A stretch of DNA of 64,000 nt, from the NCBI RefSeq assembly GCF_000264905.1, contig NW_006763133.1, positions 692,675 to 756,674 of the forward strand, given 5' to 3'. The stretch is from Stereum hirsutum FP-91666 SS1 (lineage: Eukaryota > Basidiomycota > Agaricomycetes > Russulales > Stereaceae). Both the position numbers and the translations under genes were made by a program. The notes under the pieces are model-generated. The model did not search any database and was not told the origin of the DNA. It saw only the letters and a program-made list of their open reading frames with translations. Positions 46,895 through 58,500 of this stretch are shown here, piece by piece. Every line of letters starts with the position of its first letter. Positions within the stretch are counted from its first letter, which is position 1.

Positions 46895-47036
46895 ACCGAA
46901 CACTAGTGTTCGCCTGTGTGTACTCTCGCGCTTGCCTTTTTTTTTCGACGGGTCTGTTCGTTTGATCCTGTTAGCGCCTGGTTATACCTCCCCCACAGAA
47001 AGCCTGGTTTGACGGTTTCTTCTGGACGTCGTTTCT

Positions 47037-49517
47037 ATGCTCACGATGTATGCGGGGAAGTATTTATCTGCTCCTCTGAGCTTGTTCATCTCCTCGGTCT
47101 TGTTCTCGGAAGGAGTCGCGTCTCAGAGTACCGTCACGGTTTCCGTATCCTCATCGCTGCCCACCGGACATGCCAACGTCGTGCAAGATAACTTCCTGGG
47201 GATCAGTTGGGAATTGAGCTCGTTCGACACATTATGTGAGTCCAGTCCATCCATCCATACATGCCATTTTTCGTCCCTCGGGGTTTAGTCTCCCCCATGT
47301 TTCTCCCTGTATCTCCACACACGGGCGTTTACAGCCCACGTCGCCACGGCCTGTTGTATCGCGCATCATGCATACTGACTTGGCATCACCGAAAATATCC
47401 CGCTTTATTCGTTCACCTTCACAGGGGGAAAGACAAACTCCACCATCCCAAACGCGATGCAAAACTATCTCTCTAACTTCCGAGCCCGGATCAGTCAACC
47501 CCTCCGTATCCGCGTCGGTGGCAACTCCATGGACTCCTCCACCTATGATCCAGACAAAACCGATACCATGCTGACCATCACGGATTCGTCGTACTACAAC
47601 GACGAGCCCGTCACGTTTGGGCCCGTGTTCTTCGAGGTGCTGAACGAGATGGCGGACAAGGTCGGAGAGATGCAGTTCTTGGTGGGGTTGAGTATGCAGC
47701 AGGCGCCGGAGGATGGAGGTGATGATAACGCGTTGCTGTTGGCTAATGCGAGCGAGGCTCTGCTTGGGAGCAGGTTGGACGCGATGTTGCTTGGCAATGT
47801 GAGTTTTGCGGTTCTTCTTGTTCTGAAGCGCTACTTGGCATCGAGTGGTATGGTGGAGTGGATTTGAAACTGACGAGCTTGTGTGATTGTGGCGGGTGGG
47901 TTTGTAGGAGCCGGACTTGTATGCGAATCATGGAAAACGGGTGACATATGAGATTTCCGACTACGTAGGTTTCTTTCGCTCCAGTTCGATGACCGACTCC
48001 TGCTGACTTGCTTGCAGCTTCCGGAAATCGATTATGTGGTGGACAACCTCACTACCGGAACGTACGGCGACCTCAGATCATCAGGATCCATTGGTGGACC
48101 GACCATCTGTTGCAACTGGTACAGTTCTTTCTCCTTTCTCCTACACTTCACCTCAATTGACTGACAGATCGTTCGGATCACAGGGAACTGACTGACGTCA
48201 TAGATGCAGGTCTTGGCAGCTTAGATTATAAATATTATACGTGCGTTTCTCCATTTTTACAGACGTTTGCCGCTCGAGTACATCTTTTCCGCAGCGCTAG
48301 TCTATCCGGTTTTCTGACATTTATTGGTCTATAATAGGCTACAACAGTACGTCCACCTCCACGCCTCTCCCTTAAAGACCCTGGCGTGACGTCTTTATCA
48401 GCTATCCCGACAATTTCTGCTCAGGCGCCACAGACACTAATACCAATATATCAGCATATCTTACACATACCACTGGTCAGCATAGTCTTCCTTGACCTTC
48501 AGTTGTAACTTACTGAACCTTTGTGGTGAACGGCGATTAGTACCTTCATATACCTCCTGGAATTCCGATGGAGTTCTCGCAGCAGCGGAAGCAAATGTCC
48601 CCATCCTCATGACCGAGTTCAATACCTGTTCTTGTGGAGGCTCACCGACCATCTCACCAACGGTACGTCCCCTGCGTTCGTTTCCCACATATCTTGCTTC
48701 TTAGACATCTTTGTCCAACCTCCAACAGTTCACCGCAACACTCTGGGCAGTCGACGCAGCGCTCTCCTTCGTCTCCTCCAACCTCACCGCAGTCTACCTT
48801 CACACCCGCGAAGCCGGCGTGACCTATAACCTCTTCGACCCTCCCACCTCCGGCGACTCCACCGAAACAGGGTGGTACACCTACTCGACCTACTACGCCG
48901 CCCTCATGCTCACCGAAGTCGCGTCTCTCAACGGAAGCGTCATCCAGGACCTGAATGTAGAAAACTCAAAAACGAACGCGAGCAGCACGATCGCGGCGTA
49001 TGCGATTTGGGATTTTAGCGTCGCGACGGACGGATTGGCGAGGAGCGAGATCGATAGCTCGAAAGCGGGGCTGAGTAAGTTCGTGTTTATTAATTATTCG
49101 AATACGACGGCGAAGACGTTCGTTATTCCTTCGAACCTTACGGAGACGTCGACGGTCGCGACGAGGTCGTTGGTCGCGCCGCATGTTAATGAGGAGACGG
49201 ATATTTCGTGGGCGGGACAGACGGTGGGGGATAATGGAGATTTGACGGGAGATCAGACGACGGAGTATCTGGATTGTGGGAACAGTGGGGAGGATGGGTG
49301 TGTGATTACTGTGCCTGGGCCGGGCATTGTGCTTGCGCTTTTGGATCCGAATGCGAGTTCGACGGCAGGGTTTTATGTGGGGAATTCGACGATTGCGGGC
49401 CTGGAGGGTTATGAATCTTCTGGAGCATTGACTTCTCGGGTGTCGCAGAGTGGTTTGCTGTGGAGTGGGGTGGGAGTTGGTCTTGGTCTTGCGGGGTGGT
49501 TTGTTGAGGTGTTGTGA
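47037..49517 (+). CDS. Secreted glycoside hydrolase family 79 (beta-glucuronidase-like), probable GPI anchor
   Basis: Nine exons (47037-47235, 47425-47798, 47909-47964, 48018-48118, 48184-48241, 48338-48346, 48402-48475, 48541-48662, 48729-49517) give 593 residues. A signal peptide ends near VASQSTV. GH79 features follow: NFLGISWELSSFDTL, the RVGGNSMDSSTYDP loop, GNEPDLYANHG with the acid/base Glu, and PILMTEFNTCSCGG with the nucleophile Glu. LWAVDAALSF and a C-terminal beta domain with many N-glycosylation sites come after. The end has a Ser-rich then hydrophobic tail (LLWSGVGVGLGLAGWFVEVL) like a GPI signal. Basidiomycete GH79 enzymes release glucuronic acid or 4-O-methyl-glucuronic acid from arabinogalactan side chains. 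Exon 6 has only nine bases. Confidence 0.9.
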
Positions 49518-49934
49518 GAGGTTTGGTTGCATGGTTTCTTGTGCATTGCTCTGTACATGGACTAGACATGTTCTCGAAGAATATTCACTGTGTAGCATAA
49601 TTTATTACATGGGCCGTTATTCAGGAATCTGCTCTTGAACATTCCCCTCGTGCACTTATGTGATTTTTTCGATGGGCCACAGGGGCTATAGCATTCGACG
49701 TTAAACGACATGCCCCGTAGAACAAGCCGTTATATCTCGTTGACCTACAGAATACACACCTAAAATCTGTCGGATCACTTGATTGGCCTTCCACCGGATC
49801 AGTATAATCACGCGATACAAGTCCCTTTTACTGGGACGCGTTACCTTGCACTTACGCGTTCGTTTCCATATAGTGGTATATAAGATCAGTGGTCAACGAG
49901 ACTTTCTACTCACCATACCCCACACCAGACAAAC
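49518..49934. other. Intergenic region upstream of the small single-exon gene
   Basis: GH79 3' flank followed by a TATATAAG box at 49877-49884. Nothing else supported. Confidence 0.5.
49877..49884 (+). promoter_or_regulatory. Probable TATA box of the 215-residue protein gene
   Basis: TATATAAG lies 58 bases before the ATG at 49935. Confidence 0.5.
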
Positions 49935-50582
49935 ATGACTATCACCGAATTCGCTACGCTCAAACTTACCCAATCACCACCCCACACCTTCTCCTCGCCC
50001 ACCCTCCTCCCACTCTTCACCCGTCTCGCACAGCTGCAAGGAGCTTACTCTTCCCACCCTCTCCTATACTTCCAGCACATCGCTTCTACCTCCGAGTCCG
50101 AGAACTCAGATAATACGAAGGATGGAAAGAATGAAAATACGATGTATCTGATCTCAGGTTGGGAAAGCGTGAAGAAGCACGAGGAATGGATAGCCAGCGA
50201 GGAGAATCAGGGGTTCTTGAGGGAGTTAGCGAGTTTTGTGGGGATTGAGGGGTTGGTGCATGTTGGGGTTGACTTTGGAGGATTGGAAGAGGATATGGAG
50301 GATGTGTTTGGGATCGAGATCGTTGTTAGGGATGCTCAGGCTGGCACGGATGCAGCGTTGAAAGACGGAACCGGGGATGTGAAGGCGATCTGGGAAGGTA
50401 GCGGTGGGGATGTGGAGGGGAAGAGCGGAGGAAGGTTGTTTGAGTTTAGAGCATATAATGAGAATGGGTGGAAGGTGGTCACGAGTAAGGGTTTGGAGGA
50501 AGAAAATGGGAGGGATAGGACACAGGTTGGCGCCACTGGCATTGAGCGTGCTATGCGGTTGCATGTAGGGCCTTCCAACTAA
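49935..50582 (+). CDS. Small protein, possible dimeric alpha-beta barrel (ABM-like) domain
   Basis: A single exon of 215 residues. The pattern of a strand, a helix with FTRLAQLQGAYSSHPL, a strand with MYLISGWESVKKHEEWIASE, then FLRELASFVGIEGLVHVGVD resembles one or two repeats of the ferredoxin-like antibiotic biosynthesis monooxygenase fold. A second half-repeat may run from IEIVVRDAQAG onward. This is a fold guess from pattern, not a recognised family match. The last ~40 bases of the gene have a diverged copy near 51290-51345, part of a tandem duplication. Confidence 0.7.
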   Translation: MTITEFATLKLTQSPPHTFSSPTLLPLFTRLAQLQGAYSSHPLLYFQHIASTSESENSDNTKDGKNENTMYLISGWESVKKHEEWIASEENQGFLRELASFVGIEGLVHVGVDFGGLEEDMEDVFGIEIVVRDAQAGTDAALKDGTGDVKAIWEGSGGDVEGKSGGRLFEFRAYNENGWKVVTSKGLEEENGRDRTQVGATGIERAMRLHVGPSN

Positions 50583-51262
50583 TAAGAGCCGCTCGAATCT
50601 ACGCAGTATATCATGGAACATGATCCTGCGGGTGAAGCTGAAAACAGCATCGAATCTAAGTATCAGGAAGATTCGCGATGGTGATGGTGGTAGTGCAGGA
50701 GGCAAAGGGCCACAACTGACACACGCCACAGTTCAACGGGGAAGGCCGCGGCAGCCGCGGCCTGCACCCACGCGCCGCGCCCTGTCCCTTGACTTCTTTC
50801 ATTGTCCTACCACATAACACTACTAGACTGCCAACACCGCGATCTGCTTCTGTTTCTACATCGATGTCGAATGCTCCTCTGAATGGCTCGAATGATGTTC
50901 CTGCTCCAGCTTCGGATCCCTCCACCTCAACTTTTGTTTCCACCTCCAATATTAACCTGAAAGCACAACCGACGCACAGGTCGAACTCTGACAGAAGAAG
51001 GAAAGCCTATTCCGCACCAAGGCCTGGATATCCTGTTGCTCCTGCAGATCTGGCAGCTCTAGAAAAGAAGAAAGAGAGGAACCAAGCGAAGAAGGCTAAG
51101 AGGGAGGAGAATAGGAAACGGAAGAAAGCAGCGAGGAAGGCCGCCAAGGTGGCGGCTAAGACGACTAAATCGTCAGCTATTAAGGATGGGATCGCTGCCG
51201 AGAAAGAGGGAGAAATGATGGTGGAGGAGTTGGGAGGAGAGATGAAGAGAATGGGCATTTAG
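50583..51262 (+). pseudogene. Truncated duplicate of the TRF4 gene 5' end
   Basis: Spacer sequence at 50697-50740 (GGGCCACAAC...ACACACGCCACA...TCAACGG) matches the TRF4 5' flank at about 51430-51482. From about 50,820 the frame encodes PTPRSASVSTSMSNAPLNGS, then a Ser/Thr-rich stretch and a Lys/Arg-rich helix with ALEKKKERNQAKKAKREENR. The intact TRF4 gene has PTPQSASVTASTSNAALNGS and ALDKETERTRAKKARRAERK in the same order. The copy lacks the MARSTPV start, ends at a stop at 51260-51262, and has none of the polymerase domain. A residual ORF from the ATG at 50864 stays open to that stop. Confidence 0.65.
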
Positions 51263-51289
51263 GTAATAATAGGAAGGAGAGGGACAAAC

Positions 51290-51345
51290 TTGAAGAATGA
51301 GGACGGGACGCCGTGCGGCTGGACATAGGGCCTTTGAGTTAATCC
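51290..51345 (+). pseudogene. Remnant copy of the 3' end of the 215-residue protein gene
   Basis: GTGCGGCTGGACATAGGGCC followed by TT and AGTTAATCC aligns with the final codons and stop of the gene ending at 50582 (TGCGGTTGCATGTAGGGCCT). Together with the TRF4 fragment this outlines one tandem duplication of about 750 bp. Confidence 0.5.
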
Positions 51346-51626
51346 TTTAGCACTTATATAGTAGGTTGTATCATAGAGCTAGTAAGACGGTTGTAACAAT
51401 TAGTCTTCTAACGGGAAGACCTCTTCATGATTTGGGCCACAACCCGACAATTGAGACACACGCCACGCCACAATCAACGGAAGACAGCCACGTGCTGCCC
51501 CGAACGAGATATTTCCTTCTCCCATTCCCGCCACCGATTTACCTTCCGACCACGCACTCCTTCCTCAGCTTGCACTCAGACTCAGAGCTAGTCTCTTTCC
51601 TCGAGCATATAGATTTGAGGCACAGG

Positions 51627-54600
51627 ATGGCTCGCTCGACTCCGGTAACGCTCAACGCGTCCCCATCCAACTCAAAACCCACAACTCCCAAAACCTCACG
51701 TCCGCCCACTCCCAAACAAGCCGCCAACTTGAGCTCGAGCTCGAACTCGAATATAAAACCCTCACGACCTCCTACACCTAAAAACCCGAGACCACCAACA
51801 CCTCAATCTGCTTCTGTTACTGCCTCGACGTCAAATGCTGCTCTGAATGGCTCGAACAGCGCTTCTGCTTCTGCTTTGAATTTCTCCGCTTCTACCTCTA
51901 CCTCTGCTCCTACCTCTACTTCCAATATGAATGCACAACAGACCTCCAATTCATCTTCGAGCCGAAAGCGTAAGGCTTCGGGAAACTCTTCCACTTCATC
52001 CCCTCCTACACCCGGACCTGCTACTACTACTGCAGATACAGAGGCTCTGGATAAAGAGACAGAGAGGACGCGCGCGAAGAAGGCGAGGAGGGCAGAGCGG
52101 AAACAAGAGAGAGCGGAGGCGAAGAAGGTTGAGGCGGCTGCGAAGTTGGCAGAGGGAGAGGCTGAGATTAAACGATCAAGAGGTGAGAGGAAGAGACGGA
52201 GGAAGGAGAAGGAGGAGAGGAAGAGGAATGGGAAGGAGGGTGGGAGAGTAGAAGGGGAAGAGGAGGAAGGCGAGGTTGTGGAGATTGATAGAGATGGAAA
52301 TGAGATCCAGGTTGTTAGTGCGCCACTTGGGAACGCGAACGGCGAGGGTTCGGGGAGGAATAAGGGGATGGCAAAGACACTGGAGGAGGCGCAGCTGGGA
52401 GATGATTTCATTCCATTAACATTTGGAAGCGAGGATGAGCAGGATGCGCAGGATGGGAAGAATAGGAAGGATGAGAAGGTGAACGAGGATCCTTCAAGGT
52501 CAAATGGCACACGGTACGATCAGAGCCTGTTGGGTATTGGGGATCTGAAGAAATATACGGAGCGGGATACAGAACGGGAACGGGGTAAAGATAGAGACAA
52601 GAATAAAGACAGAGGCAGAGGGCAGGGCAAGGAGAGAGATTGGGACGCGGGTAAAAAGGCGTCTTGGGATCGTGATCAGGATAGGGACACGGGTAAAAAG
52701 GCGTCTTGGGATCGCGATGACGACAGGGATAGGGATAGGGATAGAAACAGGAGGGCGAGGTTCGATCCAAACGATGGGTATATGACCAAGAAGGAGCGAA
52801 TGGATGCTGCGAGCAGGAAGGCGCCTTGGCTTGCGGACGTGGATTGGGAAGGGTGCACAAATGTGGCCCAGCTGTACGTCCATCTATGTTTCATCTCCCT
52901 GTTTTTTGTTGCCTGTCTTACATTGAGATGCTGATACGAGTGGGTTGATATTGTAGGTTGCATAGAGAAGTTGATGCATTCGTGAGATATATTTCTCCAA
53001 CCCCGGTGGAGGATGAGATCCGGTCGCTGGTCGTGCTGCAGATCCAACGATGCATATCGAGTAAATTCCCCGATGCAAAAGTCAGGTCGTTCGGTAGCTA
53101 CGAGACCAAACTATATCTTCCTCTCGGGTTCGTCCTTTTACTTCCCTCCGTCGCGCAGCAGCGTCTTCTCATCCCAGATCTGACTCTATGTAACCGTGTG
53201 CCCTGTAGTGACATCGACCTAGTGATCATTTCGAAATCTATGGCCTACTCCGACCGTGTCACGGTCCTCCACGCCGTCGCAAACACCCTTCGGACAGCAG
53301 GTATAACGGACCGCGTGAGCGTGATCGCGAAGGCGAAAGTCCCCATCGTCAAGTTCGTAACGACCTTCGGCCGATTTGCGGTCGATATCTCAATCAATAT
53401 GTCCAATGGTGTCGAGGCCATCAATATCGTGAACAACTTCCTCAACTCTGCCTCCCTCTCCGGTATCTCAAACCCTACAGCCACCACAACCACCACAACC
53501 TCAGGCCCCGACTCCAACGCCCCCACTAACTCGATTACCGCCGCGAGCAACCCAAGCTCGGCCCTCCGCGCCCTCGTCATGATCACCAAAGCCTTCCTCT
53601 CTCAACGGTCCATGAACGAAGTCTTCACAGGCGGACTTGGCTCCTACGCCATCATCTGCCTCTGCGTCTCCTTCCTCCAACTGCACCCCAAGATCCGGCG
53701 GGGCGAGATCGACCCGTCGAAGAACTTGGGCGTGTTGTGTATGGAGTTCTTCGAGCTTTATGGGATGTATTTTAATTATGAGGAGGTTGGGATCTCGGTT
53801 AGGGATGGGGGGACTTATTATTCGAAGAGGGAGAGGGGGTGGGCGGATTGGGGGAATAAGGCGGGGTTGTTGAGTATTGAGGATCCGGCGGACCCGAGTG
53901 AGTGTTCTTGATCTGTGTGGAAATTGCGACATGCTGACTGTTAGATGGTGGTGGCCCTTTTTTCCTCATTTGTTGTTGGATTTACTAGGTAACGATATAT
54001 CGAAGGGATCATTCAATATCGGACGGGTGAGGCAGACGTTTGCGGGCGCACTGAGTATCATGACGGCGGCTGCGCATCAGCATGCTACCGTCCTTTCTGC
54101 ACGAAGGTCGGGGCGGGCTGTCAACTTGAGGGGATACGAAGATCCAGCGGATATGAGTATCTTGTCGAGCGTGTTGGGCGTCACTCAGGAGGTATGTCTT
54201 TCTCCTCCCCACCCCTTTGTTTGCCTTCTGTCTCTCGTGTTTTCGTGTCATGTGGGTGCGTGACTGATGGCTGATGGCGTGGCACAGACGATCAACCGAC
54301 GCAAGTTGGTGCAAGAGCTATATGAGAAGAGAACGCTGCATAGGCTTCTTAACGTCCAGCCACGAGCGGGCGTCGTCCTACATGATCTCTCGGACGAACC
54401 GGAATCCAGCAGGACACCTCTGGCGTCGTCTTCACAGACCGTCGAGCCTGCACCGAAGGACAAAGGCGATACGCACGGGAAGAAAAGAAAACGAGAAGAC
54501 GAGCCGGGCCCTACAAGGAGGCAGAGTGTGGCAAAAAAGCAAGAAGTGATGGTGGTGGAGGAGGAGGAGGATGAGATGGAGGAGAAGGGTGATGCAGAGG

Positions 54601-54950
54601 ACGAGGAGGAAGAGGAGAGTAGGTATGGGATTCCGCCGAAGAAGAGGAGAAGGACGGCCATTAGTCAGGACGTGCACGATGTGTTCACGTCTGACGAGGA
54701 CGGTTCAGACGACGAGGACGAAGACGAGAGCTCGGAAGACGAGGCGATGTTGGTTGTGCACACGGGAGAGGACGAGCGCCGTGGGGAAGCTGAGAGCGAC
54801 AGTGGAAGCACGAGCGATAGTCTGGCTGATGAAGAGATGCAGTATGAAAAGAAAACGGCTGAGGCTGGGAAGGGCCCGGTGAAGATCAACAGGAAGAGAG
54901 CATATTGGGCATCGAAGGGGGTTGCTGAGGCAGGGAAGGATAGTCCATGA
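51627..54950 (+). CDS. TRF4: Non-canonical poly(A) RNA polymerase, Trf4/Trf5/Cid14 (TRAMP complex)
   Basis: This nuclear nucleotidyltransferase adds short oligo(A) tails to aberrant RNAs and hands them to the exosome. Five exons (51627-52873, 52957-53127, 53209-53897, 53989-54191, 54288-54950) give 990 residues. The first ~400 residues are Ser/Thr/Pro-rich and then Lys/Arg/Glu- and Asp/Arg-rich repeats. The catalytic domain starts near KAPWLADVDWEGCTNVAQLL. It contains RSFGSYETKLYLPLGDIDLV with the GS motif and the DxD pair, the third Asp in FAVDISINMSNGVEA, and the PAP-associated domain at FTGGLGSYAIICLCVSFLQL through NKAGLLSIEDPADPSNDISK. The tail is acidic with a basic nuclear-signal-like KKRRR. 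The start at 51627 follows the in-frame MARSTPV; the frame is open 261 bases further up. The 5' part is duplicated upstream. Confidence 0.92.
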
Positions 54951-55565
54951 TTTGATGGCCTACTCTTTTCTTTTTTTAATCTCTTTCCCCTTGGGTCAGT
55001 CTGTGCCTGTATGGAATCTTTGCTTTGGCGATCTAGTTCATGATATGAACAAAACTGATGAAAGTTGCGTGTTCATCATCGTCCTGAAGCTTGAAGGGGG
55101 CGGAAAAGATGAACGTAGTCGAGGCCGGATATGGTGATCCCGTCATGTAATTCGCCACGTGCGGGCACGCGAAACGAGATAGCTTCCGCGTCGAGTTGGC
55201 CGTCGTCGACGTCGCTCGCTCATCCCCTTCACCAGGCCCCCCAGCCACCACCGAACTTATCTCCCACACCACCACCACTTTCTTCGTCGTCGCACACGAC
55301 TAGCTGCACATTGACTTCCACGGCGCTCTTCGCGACAGTCTCACCCTCGTTTTTGAACACCCTACGCTCTCTATTGTTTTCGATTTTCTTGGTCGGCACG
55401 AGACGCAGCCAAGTCGCGCCCGAGTCGCGGTTACTTTTGTTAGGAAGGACGTCATTACCGTCGAAGTTTGCCCGCACCATTTGTTTTAGAGGGAGGGTAT
55501 AAGACAACGAGACGCTGGTCGCTCTTTTTCTGTTTCGTCAACCTTAATTTTGAAGTAGGCTCTCA
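54951..55565. other. Intergenic region upstream of the split-start gene
   Basis: This 615 bp runs from the TRF4 3' flank to the downstream promoter, with a TATAAG at 55498-55503. No supported ORF. Confidence 0.5.
55498..55503 (+). promoter_or_regulatory. Probable TATA box of the 1,089-residue protein gene
   Basis: TATAAG lies about 68 bases before the AT of the proposed split start codon, which fits a transcription start about 30 bases downstream and a short leader. Confidence 0.45.
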
Positions 55566-58500
55566 ATGTGCGTTCCCTCTCCTGTTTCGTTTTCTATCCT
55601 TGGAGTATACGGGGCAGGGATAGCCTGAGGTCATGGGAGACGCGGTCAGTTTCCCTGGACCACGAACGAGGATCATGAGCGTGTGAGCTCCGTGTACTCT
55701 GTGGAGGCTGAGCTTATTACTCTGTCTGGTCAGTCACACACGAAGTGAGGCATGAGACAGTTGGCGAATCCTCTGCTGCCCTCCGACCAAAGTCAATGAT
55801 CTTCACTACTCGCTGGGTGGAGTACGACTCGCGACGAGTATTCGTACCCATTTTACGTGGCATGTCGAGACTGCGGGCTTTGTACTCCATAAGACCGACG
55901 TAGCCGGGGATGAACGACCAATTCATTACTTCCCGTGCCAAGACCTACATTCCACTCACCATATCATATTCCAATTCATTAAAAATCATTGGAAGCGTTT
56001 CTAACACTTTCTCTACCACAGGTCTACTTCTCGGGGCCAACCACAGGTTGCCCTCAAAGACCGCATAGCAGCTCTCCAACAACGCAAAGATGGAACCTCA
56101 ACCTCCACCTCCGCATCCTCCTCCACCATCGCCCCTCTGAAGCCCCAACTAACTGGCCCCGCCGGCTCTGGTCCTCCACGAAATAACCTCCGCGATAAGA
56201 TCGCTAAATTCGAGGAGAAGGGCGGTACACCCATTCCGCGTGGTTCGTTCGGCATCGGCGCGCCTCCACCTGAAGAAGGCGGGAGAGCGACGAGAAATAG
56301 GGAGTTGTATGGGAATAGGGTGTCTGCGCTAGGGAAAGGCCATCTTGGCTTCGTACCGCAAAATCTAGCCACGCAGAACAGGGCCGTTACCGCTCCTACC
56401 TCGAATTCCGAAGAGGGTGCGGGTGCGGGTGCGGGTGGAAGACCACAGGCCCGGAAACGATACTCCTCGAGTCTTTCACTAGCTGGAATACCGGACGGAG
56501 CTGTTACTAGTCACAGCACCGGTAATATTCCGGAACTGGGAAGCGGGTTGGGACTAGGGTCGGGAGGGGACGATCTCGCGCCTCTGACGCCGGATTATAC
56601 GGGGGCTTCGACAAAGTCTGCGCCGGCGTGGAGAAGCAATAATAGGAGGAGCGTGATTGATATCATAGGGCAGTATGATGTGATGGATTTCATGACGCAG
56701 ATCCCGCCGACGCCAACGAGGGGGAGGACGATGTCGATGTCGGACGGAGGATTCTCTTCGCCAGACGGGCCTCGTTCTCCTATCAGTGCTAGTGGAGGGA
56801 TGGATAATTTGGTCATTGGGCAGGATTTGCCGTTGCATACCCTTATGGAAGACACGCCAACTTCGGCTGGGAGGGGTGTAGCGGAAGAGTTGGAGAAAGC
56901 GATAGCGATGGGATCTGAAACTGGGAACTTTGACCCGTCGCCGGTGGTCGTTACGTCGCCCGAAGGCGAAGATGGCTATGCGCAGGAGTCCGTCGTCAAA
57001 TCGTCTCCTTCGCAGACTTCGTCACTCCCGACACCTCCACCGGATGAAAACTCTGTTTCATTCCCTTCCAATGCATCACCTGAGGTCGTACAGCCCGTTT
57101 CACCTCTGTCGCCACCACCACCGTCATCCCCATCGAAATCTTCGTCGCCGTCATTGTCGTCTTCGCCTGAGCCCGTGAAGGACGAACGGTCTGGCTCGAG
57201 CTCGACGCTTCGGCTGTCGTCGCCCACTGCCGCTGCCGCATCTCCTGACGAGATCAATCAGAAGTCGACAGACGGGATCGACCTTCCCACGGAGGGCGTG
57301 AAGCCTTCAGGACAGGATCTGTCCGTCCAGTCCACAACCTCTCAACCCGAACTATCATCCACACCCGCTAGCGTTTCCACTCTCGCAACGCCCGACATGG
57401 CTATTCCACCTCCCGCTCGCGATTCTCAAGACGACGAATCTGAGGCTCAGTTCATCACCATTTCTTCTTCCTCGTCGGTTGCTCAATCACAAGGTCAATT
57501 ACCGGACACGCCTACCACGGCGACTGCAGCTACATTCAGGCTCCGCTCTGCTCCAACTGCGGCTGCATCTGTCTCAGAGCCCGAAAGATCGAAGACGACG
57601 GCTACTCGTACCATCATCCCGCCTCCTCGCACTTCTTCTATGTCGTCGAGCTCCTCCTCTGCCGGCGTCGATTCCCAGTACAACTTCCATTCTCGGGAGA
57701 CCTCGACTTCGACGTCTTCCTCGGACGCAATCACATCCCCATCGACACCCATAGCGAAGTCTCGTTCGGCCAAGCAAGTTATGGAGGACATGCCGTTCAC
57801 GCCAACTACAGGCCCCAAGAGTTTCTCCGCCGTCGTTCATCGTAAGACTACGGAGCCCTCTACGACGACGACCACTGCCGCCGCAGCTAAGTCAAGCAGT
57901 GCTCCCAACCGCACTAAGAGCACGTCCGACAACGGTCACGCCATCCGCTCCAAACGCAACTTCAAGCATCTCAACAACACCACCGCCGCCACCACGAACG
58001 CTAATACCGTTCCCACCGTCGTCGAACCCCCGGCCACGCCGAACGCGAGCGAGCTGCAGGCGTTGTTGAGGGAGTCGGCCATCCTGGAGCAAAGGTTGAT
58101 GCAAGGCGACTTTTTCGAGCCCGACTTTGGTGGCAGCGACGATTTCGCGTCCGGGCTGGTTTATGGCGGTAGTGGGACGAGCAAGTCCGCGATTGAGCTC
58201 TCGAGGTTCAGCTCCGATAGCCAAGCACCCAGGCGTGGACGTGGAGATTCCAACGGGACGCTTGGACAGAAACAAAGGCTCTCCAGCACGCCCGCGCTCT
58301 CGTTGCAATACAGTAACGGTGGTGCGAGCGACGAGAGCGCCGTTCCGCCTACTCCTCCGCCCAAGGGCGGGGCGACTCGGAGGTTCCAGAGCTTGAGGAG
58401 CGCGCTGAAGACCGGTACATATCCGAGGAATAGCGTCGCGAGCATGAGCGAGGATATGTCTTCGGAGGATTCGATCGTCGTGGCCACGCCGCCTTCGCCG

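Larger units (their letters stand above)
45647..47036. other. Divergent intergenic region (coiled-coil gene / GH79)
   Basis: This 1.4 kb contains overlapping unsupported ORFs on both strands at 45.7-46.4 kb, a 57-codon plus-strand ORF at 46719-46892, and a plus-strand TATAAAG at 46888-46894. Confidence 0.4.

Noticed and set aside
50789..50863. Extension of the TRF4-like fragment upstream of its first ATG as a functional start
   Set aside because: The frame is open but begins with a non-ATG codon, and the region corresponds to the interior of the intact gene.
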